In this document: positions 52,533 to 62,391 of the stretch, piece by piece
Layout: each line of letters begins with the position of its first letter
How positions within the stretch are numbered: position 1 is the first letter of the stretch
NCBI GenBank assembly: GCA_964019655.1
Contig: CAXHTR010000004.1
Coordinates: forward strand, 248,001-312,000
Origin: Perkinsela sp. pyNocScin1
Taxonomy: Eukaryota; Euglenozoa; Kinetoplastea; Prokinetoplastida; Perkinselidae
Length of the DNA: 64,000 nucleotides
Direction: 5' to 3'
Notes under the pieces: model-generated
What the model saw: only the letters and a program-made list of their open reading frames with translations
Databases searched by the model: none
What the model was told of the DNA's origin: nothing
Translations under genes and position numbers: made by a program

Positions 52533-53678
52533 CTACATATTCGAAAATCGGCTACGGAAGAGATTTTTGTGGGGCTCTTGATAGGCAAGTGCTGTAGCCC
52601 ACGGGTTCTGTCCAGCTGCATTGTTCTTTTGCCCGAATTGCTCAAATGCACTGAAAGAAGACGCTATTCCTTGCTGCTCGGTGGTTGTCGGCTGTGTTCT
52701 ACTAAGCATCGAGGTGATCTGCGACCGAGTGACGAACTGTTCCCCTCTCTGCGATACTGGTGCACTCAAGCCAATGTCATTTTCCAAAAATAGATTATTT
52801 GACTGCATCTGTTGTGGTACTTCTGAGCCTTGTGCAAAGAATGGGCTTGCATCAGCTGTCGCTGGGTTGGTTTGTGACTGGCTATTCATGTTCGCACGCT
52901 TTGGCTCTTCAGCAGGATCCCTCTTGTCATTGGCTTCTGGGTCTTTTTTGATCATCTCTGGCGGTGTTTGCGGAGCATTTTTAATCTCGGCAACGTTAGA
53001 CTCTGGCTGATGGGCATTTTCGGGATGCTCGCTTGCATCAAGGAGTAGCAATTGCGCTACTGGTGCACATAAGCCAGTTTCATTTTCCAAAAATGGATTA
53101 TTTGACTGTATCTGCTGTGGCACTTCTGAGCCTTGTGCAAGGAATGAGAGAGCATCAGCTGTCGTTGGATTGTTTTGTGGCTGGCTATTTATGCTTGCAC
53201 GCTTTGACGCTTTGGCAACGTTTATATCTGGCTGATGGGGATTTTCCGGAGGCTGGCCGTCATTAAGGAGTAGCAGGTACGAAAGCCACTCCTTTTTGCA
53301 GGCCACGTACTGACGAATCATGTCAGCACCAGGCGTCCTTAAGTGCGGGCATTCCTCGCGAATGCCCGTAGCAGTCTCCTCGAATGATGACCCCTGCAAT
53401 AGATAAATATCTATTGCATGACGGAGAGGAACATCATGCCAGATCCATGTGCAGCCTGGCGGGAATGAAATGTAGCCGCGGCCGTGACTTGCGCTCGGCT
53501 TTTGCAAGCTCGGATAGTGCTTCCCCATATGATCGGGAACTTCGCCGAGATCAGGCCCCTCAAGAAGTGCACTGTCAACAGCGTCGTGCACTGGCTTATC
53601 ACTCGAAATTGGAGTGCACCCACGCATGGCGCTTGATGAGCATAAATCATCTTCTTCACGGCGTCTGTGCTCCGGCAT
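52533..53678 (-). CDS. RGCT-domain protein C: two domains plus duplicated linker (381 aa)
   Basis: ATG at 53678 (MPEHRRREEDDLCSSSAMRG). The first RGCT domain (residues about 19-70) has lost its Trp and part of its end; the second (about 72-138) is intact: PGCTWIWHDVPLRHAIDIYL, then LQGSSFEETATGIREECPHL, then GADMIRQYVACKKEWLSYLL. Next come two copies of an about 100-residue Gln/Asn/Pro-rich unit sharing AQGSEVPQQ, then Q-S-N-N and FLEN, and the tail AAGQNPWATAL. The frame is open throughout, so the protein is probably made. It looks like a fusion of two neighbouring family genes. The linkers resemble endocytic or nuclear disordered tails, which does not fix a function. Confidence 0.65.
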   Translation of the reverse strand: MPEHRRREEDDLCSSSAMRGCTPISSDKPVHDAVDSALLEGPDLGEVPDHMGKHYPSLQKPSASHGRGYISFPPGCTWIWHDVPLRHAIDIYLLQGSSFEETATGIREECPHLRTPGADMIRQYVACKKEWLSYLLLLNDGQPPENPHQPDINVAKASKRASINSQPQNNPTTADALSFLAQGSEVPQQIQSNNPFLENETGLCAPVAQLLLLDASEHPENAHQPESNVAEIKNAPQTPPEMIKKDPEANDKRDPAEEPKRANMNSQSQTNPATADASPFFAQGSEVPQQMQSNNLFLENDIGLSAPVSQRGEQFVTRSQITSMLSRTQPTTTEQQGIASSFSAFEQFGQKNNAAGQNPWATALAYQEPHKNLFRSRFSNM

Positions 53679-53895
53679 GGTAGGACTGTGATGTTAGCGC
53701 TTCAAAAATGTAGATAAAACGAAAAATGGAAATCAAATACATCAAGTGTACACTCCCTCACACAGCAACGTTGATGGCAGTATAAAAGTTTGCATTTCAT
53801 ACTTCGGTATCACATTTGCTGAGCCCACCCATCGCTCAGTGACTTGCTAGATTCATGTCGAGCTGCTGCGTGTTATCAAGCGGCGCGATTTTCTT

Positions 53896-54141
53896 TTAGA
53901 GACAGCCACGTGGGGCCCTCCCAACTTTGAAGTCAATTGCCGCAGGTGGCAGATGCTGCGTGGTCTTCACGGGTCTGCATTTTTTCGTGGGCGCTCGCGC
54001 TCTTCGAGCTTCCTTCGAGGGCGATTCGAATATGAATTTCCGATGAGCTCGCGATATTGATGCTAGGTTGCTCATTCCAGCAGGTACAGACGTGCTTTGG
54101 CCCTGCGACACTCTCGAGAAAATACGATTAGATTCTTGCAT
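53896..54141 (-). CDS. Small basic protein (81 aa)
   Basis: ATG-started, ends in TAA. Rich in Arg, Lys and Ser with a basic core (SPSKEARRARAPTKKCRPVK). No recognised domain. It lies between the RGCT cluster and the large inverted repeat. It could be a small nuclear protein or chance. Confidence 0.35.
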   Translation of the reverse strand: MQESNRIFSRVSQGQSTSVPAGMSNLASISRAHRKFIFESPSKEARRARAPTKKCRPVKTTQHLPPAAIDFKVGRAPRGCL

Positions 54142-54366
54142 AAATCCTTATGATCCTAGGCATGCAAAGTGAGATGGGAAGCAGGATCGCTGGGTAACAC
54201 AACATATCTCACAAAAAAAATATTGTGCCCTCAGGACACAGCTACGTGCTCGGAACGAAAAGTCATTTCTTTGAAATTCTAGCCACTGTCGCATCTGATA
54301 TATTAAAATACTAGTGCATATAATCACGTTTTACTATCGCAGAACTTTCAATGGCAGATTTCCCTA

Positions 54367-54719
54367 TCAGAAGTTGTCATCCTCGTCAGAACTGATCCCA
54401 CGTTGAAATCGCATGCCATTTTCGAAGAGAATCATATACTCGTTTGGGTACCGATTACCATTTTCATCGATCACAGCCTTAATTCAGTGGCCGGTGAGCT
54501 TGAAGCGCATGTGTCCTGCGCTGCCATCACTGCAGTTATGTGAGTACAATTTTGCATTTTTTGGGGGTAATAAGTTGCATTTCCATAGTGAAGCAAAACT
54601 TCGTCGAGTATCAGAATAATATTGATTGAGCAGATTTCATAGTTCTTTAATGCTGAATTCGGGGCCGTTCCTGCCCCGGGCCCACCTGCGGCGCTGTGCC
54701 TTTCCATGATTACAGGCAT
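54367..54719 (-). CDS. Unknown gene, left-arm copy
   Basis: Mirror copy of the right-arm gene at 63629-63981; see that entry. Confidence 0.4.
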
Positions 54720-54947
54720 TGAACACGCCGGACCATGCCCACCGCTTGGCCCATTTCACACTTTTCTTCCCGCTTGTTGCATTTTTGACACAAATTCGTT
54801 GCATTTTAAGCTACAAAAGTTTCATTTGAAGGTAAAAAAGGTGTTGCATTTGAGGTGTTACGCTACACTTGAAAATATCATATTTTTAGGTTGAAAATCA
54901 AAACTAAGGGTAACTTGATGGTGAATAAAATAACGTTATTTTTTTCA

Positions 54948-55379
54948 TTAGCGATCAGCGAGCCATCGGAAATCATCTTCCAGAATGTAGTGCTTGTTTT
55001 CATGTTGTCTGACAACAAGCGTATGAAAAAACGAGCGAGCAATTTCGTTGTTGTACATGCATTTGCCGATGATTGTGATTATAAAGAAGTCTGCACTGCA
55101 ACATCCTGGAAGCGCTTGCGCATCAATGGACGTGATTTGGTGCTTCGTCGACGGCATTAGAGCAAGAACAAGGCCTAAAAACTTGTTTGCTCCTCCAGCA
55201 TTCTCACTGCTATGCCCGTTCCAGTAAATCGAGCTACCACCCTCTACGTATAGCTCAGTAAGCTTTGTCATGCGCTCTTCTGGGGTGGTTTCGTCAAAAA
55301 TCTTGTAGTATTTCCCGGCAAACTCTTTGCCTTTCATGGCCACCTTTGCTTGATTTTCTTTCAAATCCGCTACGATCAT
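54948..55379 (-). CDS. NTF2-like protein, left-arm copy
   Basis: Identical reading to the right-arm gene at 62969-63400 (143 aa). The one substitution noted in the arms at about 55,151 lies within this gene and is silent in its frame. Both copies are intact, so the cell may carry two gene doses. Confidence 0.75.
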   Translation of the reverse strand: MIVADLKENQAKVAMKGKEFAGKYYKIFDETTPEERMTKLTELYVEGGSSIYWNGHSSENAGGANKFLGLVLALMPSTKHQITSIDAQALPGCCSADFFIITIIGKCMYNNEIARSFFHTLVVRQHENKHYILEDDFRWLADR

Positions 55380-55388
55380 ATATACTAT

Positions 55389-55956
55389 CTACAAAAGAAT
55401 TTGGGAATAATCAAAGGTGAAAGATTGACTTTTTAGTTTAAAATGATTGTCAAAGCTCGCTATACTGATGTATTGAGACGCGGCTCGGTATGCAGGAGCA
55501 TTTACCTCTTGCGAAACATGATGAAGCGCTATGCACAATTCTTTGTAAAAGCTGTGCATGATCAACTAGAGATTCATCAGCATTTGTAAGCACGCATAAG
55601 TAACGATGCAGAGTAACTGGATGCTACTCAACAACATGGGGATCGAATTCAAAGCCCTCGAGATTGAGAAATGATAAATCATACGCCCCGTCTGCACGAC
55701 CATCCTGACATGGCAGAAATGCATATCTTGCAATATGCTGAATGCACGAGAAAATTCATCGTATGGAAACATTGGCTTTGTGGCTAAGTGGAACTGTTTT
55801 ATCGAAGCACAACTGACTTGTGGACGTCAAGTAATCAGTATTTGAAGAGGTAACTTTTTGGAGCTCGAAGTGTAGGTAAAAATACTGAAATCTATCAAAC
55901 TCTCGATAGAGGGCTGTGAAAAACTTCACGCTTTGGAAAGCCTCAGAGTCCCGCAT
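55389..55956 (-). CDS. Three-exon unknown gene, left-arm copy
   Basis: Mirror of 62392-62959 with the same two candidate introns (55738-55770 and 55460-55505) and the same in-frame TAG (55624-55626). Confidence 0.5.
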
Positions 55957-56038
55957 GGGTGCCGCCTTTAGGGGAATGAATCAAGCAAGATGGCCTTGTC
56001 TCAGCGCTATGCAGCTATTCGCAACATGCTCTTCAAAA

Positions 56039-56548
56039 TCATCCATTGTGCACCATCCACGTAAAAAGCTGACCGAACATAGCCTTCGCATGGTTATAGT
56101 ACGCTCTGCTAGGCGGATTATACACCGCGCAATTGAGAAACATAAGCCGGAGGTCAAAGAATAACTGCTGTGATGTTTCGTAACGCTTTTGCGTGCGCAT
56201 CTTCGCCATGTCGACTAACGATATCGGATGGGGCATCATATCGGCAAAGCCTGGAATAGAGCGCACATCGTGCGAAAATGTTGCATCGCAGTGGCTTACA
56301 TCGTACTCGCACACAAGTGATAGAAGGCTTTCCAAAGATGACTCAAAAAAGGCATTAGGCACGCTGTGGATAATTTCTTTATCACGAAGATATACCCTCT
56401 GAGGTAAAATGTTCTTAGACTTCTAAATGCTCGGCATCGATAGCCAGAGCTGCCGAGCCACAGAGGCTACATCAGCTGAGATAAAGTGTGTGGTAAGTGT
56501 GTGCTGAACTTCTTGTACAATAGAGTCTTCCAACCACGTAAGAACTGG
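56039..56548 (-). pseudogene. Bromodomain gene, left-arm copy lacking its 5' part
   Basis: Carries the bromodomain region and about 40 residues before it, but the arm ends at 56548, so the unique N-terminal exon present on the right (61,420-61,799) is absent. Upstream sequence is instead the cap of an LRR gene. The left copy therefore looks like the derived, inserted one. Confidence 0.7.
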
Positions 56549-56738
56549 TGAGACCGACTATGTCAACGCCCTCCCACGAGACAATGTCGCGAAACTCGCC
56601 CAAAGTATTTTGGAGACTGGAAAGGTTGTGAATATCGCTGACGAGGAGCTCCATGACGGTCTGGTCGGTCATGGACGCGAAATCGACGCGGCCAGCGCGT
56701 GGGATGTCAGCTACTTGAAGGAAGGCAATTATTTGCAT
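56549..56738 (-). pseudogene. LRR gene N-terminus cut by the inverted-repeat arm
   Basis: ATG at 56738; leader MQIIAFLQVA, then DIPRAGRVDFASMTDQT, MELLVSDI and the cap DIVSWEGVDI. After VGL the sequence becomes the arm and no repeats follow. Confidence 0.75.
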
Positions 56739-56759
56739 TAAATGAGTATGAAATCATGA

Positions 56760-57250
56760 AAAGTGTGTGACACCGCAAAAAGCCCTTAAGTTAGTGCTCC
56801 AATATGAAAGCAACGTTTGCCCTGATTGGCTCCATAACAACGCTATGGAGTATCGGCTACCCAGACAGGCCTTTTAAGTCTGATTATTGAATTGATTTTT
56901 CTATAGAATAGCGGTAAGTGTCCAACTCGCCAGCGCAGCAAATTCGAGACTGTCTCCTCTCTCTGTGATATTCAATCACAAAAATAAATCCCCAATCTGC
57001 TTAAATACAAAATGCGAATGTCGCCCATTTCATCAGATATTACTGATGCTTTCCATCTCACCAAGGTGAGACAAAAATAGGCGTCTCTCTCGAAAATCTT
57101 GATTATTATCAGCAAACATTCGAAGAAGCGTCAGAAAAAGGAATAGATACTAAAAAGTTTCAGGTACAGACCATCAATCATCATTCTCTGAAATTTGTAC
57201 TTTCAATGAGAATATATCAACGCGTGTTTCCATGCACTTTCACAGTTTCT
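56760..57250. other. Intergenic, nothing recognised
   Basis: No supportable feature. Confidence 0.4.
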
Positions 57251-57256
57251 CAGTCT

Positions 57257-57892
57257 TTATACATGCACCCGCGAGTCATCTATCGCATTTCCATCGTTGT
57301 ATGTCACACTTTGAATCTGATTCATTTCGAGGCGCAGCTGGTACAATGCGGACGGAAGCGCACCAACAGTGACATCCCCTGTAAAATTGTTTTTTTGCAG
57401 GCAGAGGTGCTCCATATTCGGTGGAATCGAGCGAAGATCCAGCGCCCCGTGAAATCGGTTCGTATGCTAGACAAAGTTTCGCATACGCATCGATACGGCT
57501 GCAAAGTCCACAGTCCCGTCCATATTGTTCCTTTGGAGGTACAGATTCTCGAGCGACGCCGGGAGCCCACCGACGTCGAGCGTTCCCTCGTACTTTGTGC
57601 CAGTGATGTGAAAGCTCTTGATAGTGTCAGGGATCCACCGCAGCTCGATCGTCCCGCTGTTTGCGTCGGGCCACTTGTCAGACCAGTCGATCACAAGCAC
57701 ATCACCGTTCGGGTCGAATTTTGTCCATTTCCACTCGTTGATCTCGAGGTATTCGCCGTCTTTGTCTTTAAGGTGGCGCTTCATGTCCATGCTCTCGACG
57801 AGGCACTCAAGGCGCATGTACAGGGGCATCGAGTGCATATCGACGCGACTCAGCGGATTATCTGCGCAGAGCATGAAGTCCAGGAGGTGCAT
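57257..57892 (-). pseudogene. Short LRR gene with one in-frame TAG
   Basis: ATG at 57892: MHLLDFMLCADNPLSRVDMH, cap with DGEYLEINEWKWTKFDPNGD, then three 23-residue repeats: GGLPASLENLYLQRNNMDG, VSMRMRNFV-stop-HTNRFHG, and SIPPNMEHLCLQKNNFTG, ending LRLEMNQIQSVTYNDGNA and TAA. The stop (57467-57469) falls exactly at the conserved Leu of the second repeat, and the repeat length is correct if the stop counts as one residue. So it is a single nonsense change (for example TTG to TAG) in an otherwise complete gene, unless the codon is read through. Confidence 0.7.
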
Positions 57893-57949
57893 AGATGTAA
57901 GAGAAGAGACACGTTTGAGGTGTAAGCTTTTTAAATAGCTTTGCAACAT

Positions 57950-59400
57950 GAAAGAACTTCACAATAGTCTTGACTGATTCTTTGAGCTGACTCTTGACTT
58001 TTTGTACTGTTTGAGAGCGGATGATTCTCCCAGAGCTCAAGTGCCAATTAAAAGTTGATGGCCAAAAACACGGGTGGTGGTGGTGGTGGAAGCGCAGTGA
58101 CTTTCTACGAAAGCTCTGGTAGAAAACTCTTCATCTCTATACTTTGGTGCTCGAGCGCGAGGTTACAGGTTATGACAGGCTTCTAGGTATGTGAGCTTAT
58201 GCAGTTCGCTACAACGCGAGGGTTTCAACAATAAACAGAGCCCAAAAACAGTATCTATCGATACTCTCCCGGGGTGACTTTCTATCATGTTCGATTATCG
58301 CAGAAAGGTAATAATTGTCCGTTCTATCGCTGCTCATTTTTCGATTTACAGTTTTGGTTTGATATGAGCATTACATACACACAGGTTGCATTGACCACGT
58401 GTAGAACATGCATTCGATCAAACGAGTGAATATGAACACTTTCAAAGACTGAAAAGTCTTTTTTTCCAAAATTTTGCTCTTCAATGCTGCTGTCTGAGAG
58501 CTCAGCTAAGATTTTGAGCACTGACAGACATTTTCATAACCCATGCACTAAGCAATAGCAGGCCAACTATTGGGCTATGGACGAATACATCCTTTTAGAT
58601 TTCATGAAGAAGTGAGTTCTGCAGTTTCTTCCAGTCCACATACCCGAGGGCGCATTGTTAAGTTCCCCCAGAGCGCAATAGTTAAGTAAAGCTTAGAGAA
58701 GCGTTCATTCTAAAGAAGTGTAGCGCAGCCAGTATGATACGTTTCTGAATTTTCAGCGCATGCGTGTTCGGTGCATGTTCGAGATCAGTGGTAGCAAGCG
58801 CGATAAAATTGTCAGAAAGCATAAGAGAGGAACAATAGGCTGATAAATCTAGGATGGAAAAATGGCTTCGATTGATGAAGATAGCATTTTGAAACTAGAT
58901 GCACATGTTGAGCATGCATAATTCAGAAACTACAAGTAGAAAACTTTTAGTACGTGAATTATCAGTATTGGAATAGGGAAGCCATGCAGAGCCCGCACTT
59001 TTGTTGTGCTCCAAGGTTTTAGAAATAGAAAATCATATTCCTAGACAGGTTTGGTTCCATAACTGGCCTGGCTACCGATCGTCAGCTGCTTTAGGTGAAA
59101 CTTTAGGTAAAGCTTGAATCTAGAAGGTCGAACTCGTCAACGTTCTTAGCCTGTGCACGACCGTGCTGCAATCTCGCTTTCTCAAGATAGCTGTCGTTTG
59201 GTTTGATAGAAGTTTAGTTGATAGAAGGTGAGAAGAAGTAGAGGCACTCAAACCACGTATCGGCAGCTTTGTCAGCGCTAGCCAACAGAGCAATCTGTAG
59301 TAGCATTTTAGCTTGAAGTAGAAGAATAACAACACGAGATTGATTCATAGACTGTGATTGCGAATGCACATGATAGAAATCTACTTCAAGCACAATAGTC
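57950..59400. other. Intergenic, with a (GGT)n microsatellite
   Basis: A short GGT/TGG microsatellite at about 58,073-58,090. Otherwise no gene, RNA or repeat recognised. Confidence 0.45.
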
Positions 59401-59421
59401 AATCATAAAATCTAAGGTATC

Positions 59422-60085
59422 CTAGATCTTCATCAGGACAGGCTTGACCGGTTTTCCGTTCAATAAAAACTCAAGCTCGCGCTCAAAAATGTTAAGCCGA
59501 ATATCATCCGATGATTCACACATTTGAAATGAATTCTGCACACGAGCATCATATTTAGCATCACCCATGAAAAGGATGTGCACTCTACCACCATGTGTAT
59601 AATACCGGAATGTTTCTAAAGAAGCTGGTAGTGCTCCGTGTGCAATATATATCTCCTTCAAGCCACAATCAATGAGTACGAGTTGATTCGGGATACACTT
59701 TTCCATCGAGAAAGGAACGTAAGAAATGAAACTCTTCAAGCTTCGTGGGTAACGTTCGAAAATCTAATTTCAGGAGAACTTTGTTAACTCTGTTGCATGC
59801 ATCAGCATAAAAGTATTTTAAGTCCCGTGGTAAAAAGCGTGTCTGAAATCCCGTATTCAAGAAAAGTGACTTCAAATGAATGAGGCTCAATACAGATGGA
59901 AGCCATTCTACTGAAACTCTCTCTGAGCATTCACTTACTACTGAGACGATCTCGGTGACAAAGTTTGATTCACATCGAAGACCTCTCCATGTACATGGGC
60001 TCAAGGCGTCGCCATCTTTTGGAACAAAGAAATTTTCAGAAACTTGGTCTAGAACTGCAGGCTGTCCAAACACTGATCTCATCAT
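59422..60085 (-). CDS. Divergent LRR protein with a 43-bp intron
   Basis: Exon 1 60085-59699 (MMRSVFGQPAVLDQ, cap PCTWRGLRCESNFVTEI), exon 2 59655-59422. The intron 59656-59698 runs from GTGTAT to TTGAAG and contains the TGA that would otherwise end the frame. Splicing joins SFLDGK to EIYIAHGALPASLETFRYY and restores the LRR period exactly (F-x-G-x-x-x-x-LP-x-x-L-x-x-F). About 206 aa. No leader is seen, so a 5' exon may be missing upstream. Fewer and more irregular repeats than in the 33.4 kb gene. Confidence 0.6.
59656..59698 (-). other. 43-bp intron in an LRR gene
   Basis: GTGTAT...TTGAAG, phase 0. Supported by the restored repeat period, not only by frame. Confidence 0.65.
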
Positions 60086-60099
60086 AATTCATTGACGAT

Positions 60100-61400
60100 C
60101 TAAAGTCAAGCTATCACTAGCATCTTTCGCGATAAGTAGGTGAGTAAAGAATCGCATCATGATTTTAGGTATCACAACTAGAAGAATGTAAAACACAGCC
60201 ACTCTTCCACTCGTTCAGAAATCAAGACCATTGTTAAAAGATTCTCATTTCATGGAAACCAGTCTATTGCAGAAGATAGTTTAACAAATACAATCCCATC
60301 GGTTCTTGCTTGATCAAGGCTGTACATTGGCTAGAAAGGGGCATTTAAGACCGTGTTTAAACTATATCAGCGCCCGTGATTTTCAAAGTTTTTAAATATG
60401 AGCGTATCAGCACAGAAATTACTATGTAGTCATGACGCCTTGAAGTGCACTCAGAGATCAGGAAAAGCTCATCGGTTACAAGAATAGTCTATTTTTAATG
60501 CTTCAGGCCTTTGTGGGCACATTTTAAACGAAGCCTATCTACAGAAAGAGCTGATAATTTTATCGAGTCAACTCGGCAGTCGTTGCGCTTTTGGAGATGC
60601 ATAAAACTTAGGGCACACACGTAAAAGCATAGTGCACGCTATACTGGTTTCAATGCTCTCGATGCTCCAATGAGACATTCAGTAATTACAAAGTTCTAAA
60701 GAAGATCATCCCCGATACATTGCATATATTTAAGATTGCCTTCAGTGATGTGAAATCGCTTTTCGGTGAGGAAGGGTAATGATTACAAATGCGATACCAC
60801 ACGCGCCTAACCGATATTTGATCTTCGCACATCCCAGTGCTGTATAGTCACGCCCACAAGCATTGAGCATTCTGATATTTCACCTAATATTGAATGTCGG
60901 AATAAAACATCAAAGACTCTGTTGCGCATAAAAGTACACAGAATATATTAAGTACGAGCTAGAAAATCCAAGAAGTACTTCTTTGCGCAAATCTCACAAG
61001 GCTAAGTGAACATGCAGCAATGAGAAATGAGAATTGTATTCTACACTTGTATACGAGATCTAAAGAGAAGCACTAGGACTCATGGCATGTAGAAGACATA
61101 GAGGTTTTCTATCCTATTGTTATTCACTTGATCTTGCTTCTATTAGTTTCGGTCGATTAACATAAGCTAGGACAGAGCCTGGTCATCCTAAGCCCAGGTG
61201 ACTCATCCTTGAAGCCCAACAGCTTCAATTATACCCTTTGCTTACGATTCAATGGTTCATTTCCCGGACACAGTAGAGCCTACATCCGAGTGTGCAAAGG
61301 GATTTGCACGGCCGGAAAGTGCACAAATTTTAGACCAGGGCTATGTTCAGCAAAGCAACCATGATCTTGAACCTTAATAGGGGAGAGAAAATGCACTCAA
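60100..61400. other. Intergenic, nothing recognised
   Basis: AT-rich, only short frames. A 5' exon of the bromodomain gene may lie in the last 100 bp but cannot be fixed. Confidence 0.4.
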
Positions 61401-61418
61401 GAAACTTTAGACAATTTC

Positions 61419-62309
61419 GTGGAAGCGGACGACGTTCAGAAATATCTTGACAATAGTGGGTGCAGTGTATATCCATTTGACGAAGAATCAGCAGGTCATG
61501 GGCCCAAGATATGCAGCAGCCACCCTTTCGAAAGTATTGCTACTCGTATGGTCAAATGGAATATGGAAATTTATCAAGTGGTAAGTCATTGTGAGGGAAA
61601 TCAAACGATACCTATCAGCTTCAATATAGCATTTGAAATTCTAAACGAGATTCGTTGCATTGACAAGCACGAGTATTTCACAAAATTTTTTGACTTTTTG
61701 GAGCATCAACTTCTCTGTGGGATTCGGTTGCATGAGGAATCCCAGTTCTCCCAAATTGCTGGAGCACTTACTAAGGAGCGTACATCTATGCTTTCCTCGC
61801 CAGTTCTTACGTGGTTGGAAGACTCTATTGTACAAGAAGTTCAGCACACACTTACCACACACTTTATCTCAGCTGATGTAGCCTCTGTGGCTCGGCAGCT
61901 CTGGCTATCGATGCCGAGCATTTAGAAGTCTAAGAACATTTTACCTCAGAGGGTATATCTTCGTGATAAAGAAATTATCCACAGCGTGCCTAATGCCTTT
62001 TTTGAGTCATCTTTGGAAAGCCTTCTATCACTTGTGTGCGAGTACGATGTAAGCCACTGCGATGCAACATTTTCGCACGATGTGCGCTCTATTCCAGGCT
62101 TTGCCGATATGATGCCCCATCCGATATCGTTAGTCGACATGGCGAAGATGCGCACGCAAAAGCGTTACGAAACATCACAGCAGTTATTCTTTGACCTCCG
62201 GCTTATGTTTCTCAATTGCGCGGTGTATAATCCGCCTAGCAGAGCGTACTATAACCATGCGAAGGCTATGTTCGGTCAGCTTTTTACGTGGATGGTGCAC
62301 AATGGATGA
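61419..62309 (+). CDS. Bromodomain protein
   Basis: The frame runs from a stop at about 61,370 without a good ATG (start set at a GTG; the first ATG is MVKWNMEIYQ), through FDFLEHQLLCGIRL and TWLEDSIVQEVQHTLTTHFI. A TAG at 61923-61925 is followed in the same frame by KSKNILPQRVYLRDKEIIHS and a bromodomain-like C-terminus: HPISLVDMAKMRTQKRYETS, then FFDLRLMFLNCAVYNPPS (with the acetyl-lysine-binding Asn region Y-N) and YYNHAKAMFGQLFTWMV. A 39-bp segment ending in that TAG (61887-61925, GTGGCT...TTTAG) would keep the frame if spliced, so the stop may be intronic. Bromodomains read acetylated histones. The gene straddles the arm boundary at 61800. Confidence 0.6.
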
Positions 62310-62391
62310 TTTTGAAGAGCATGTTGCGAATAGCTGCATAGCGCTGAGACAAGGCCATCTTGCTTGATTCATTCCCCTAAAGGCGGCACCC

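Larger units (their letters stand above)
54348..56548 (-). repeat. Left arm of large inverted repeat (2201 bp)
   Basis: Reverse complement of 61800-64000 without gaps; positions pair as 118348 minus coordinate. Only isolated substitutions are seen (for example a C/T difference at about 55,151, changing Arg to Trp in a frame on the opposite strand). The right arm runs to the window edge, but the left arm's homology begins exactly where the window ends, so the real repeat may be longer. The inner boundary at 56548/61800 is sharp. Confidence 0.95.

Noticed and set aside
57467-57469. UAG reassigned to a sense codon
   Set aside because: Separase, the 1.4 kb transposase and other long frames contain no internal TAG and end with it; the residues replaced by TAG in relics differ (Leu, Trp, Glu).
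57206-57925. 239-codon plus-strand ORF
   Set aside because: It is the antisense of the LRR gene on the minus strand; repeat periodicity is on the minus strand only.
61887-61925. 39-bp intron in the bromodomain gene as a firm call
   Set aside because: It keeps the frame and ends in the TAG, but the 5' site (GTGGCT) is weak and nothing independent supports it; kept only as a possibility in the gene entry.
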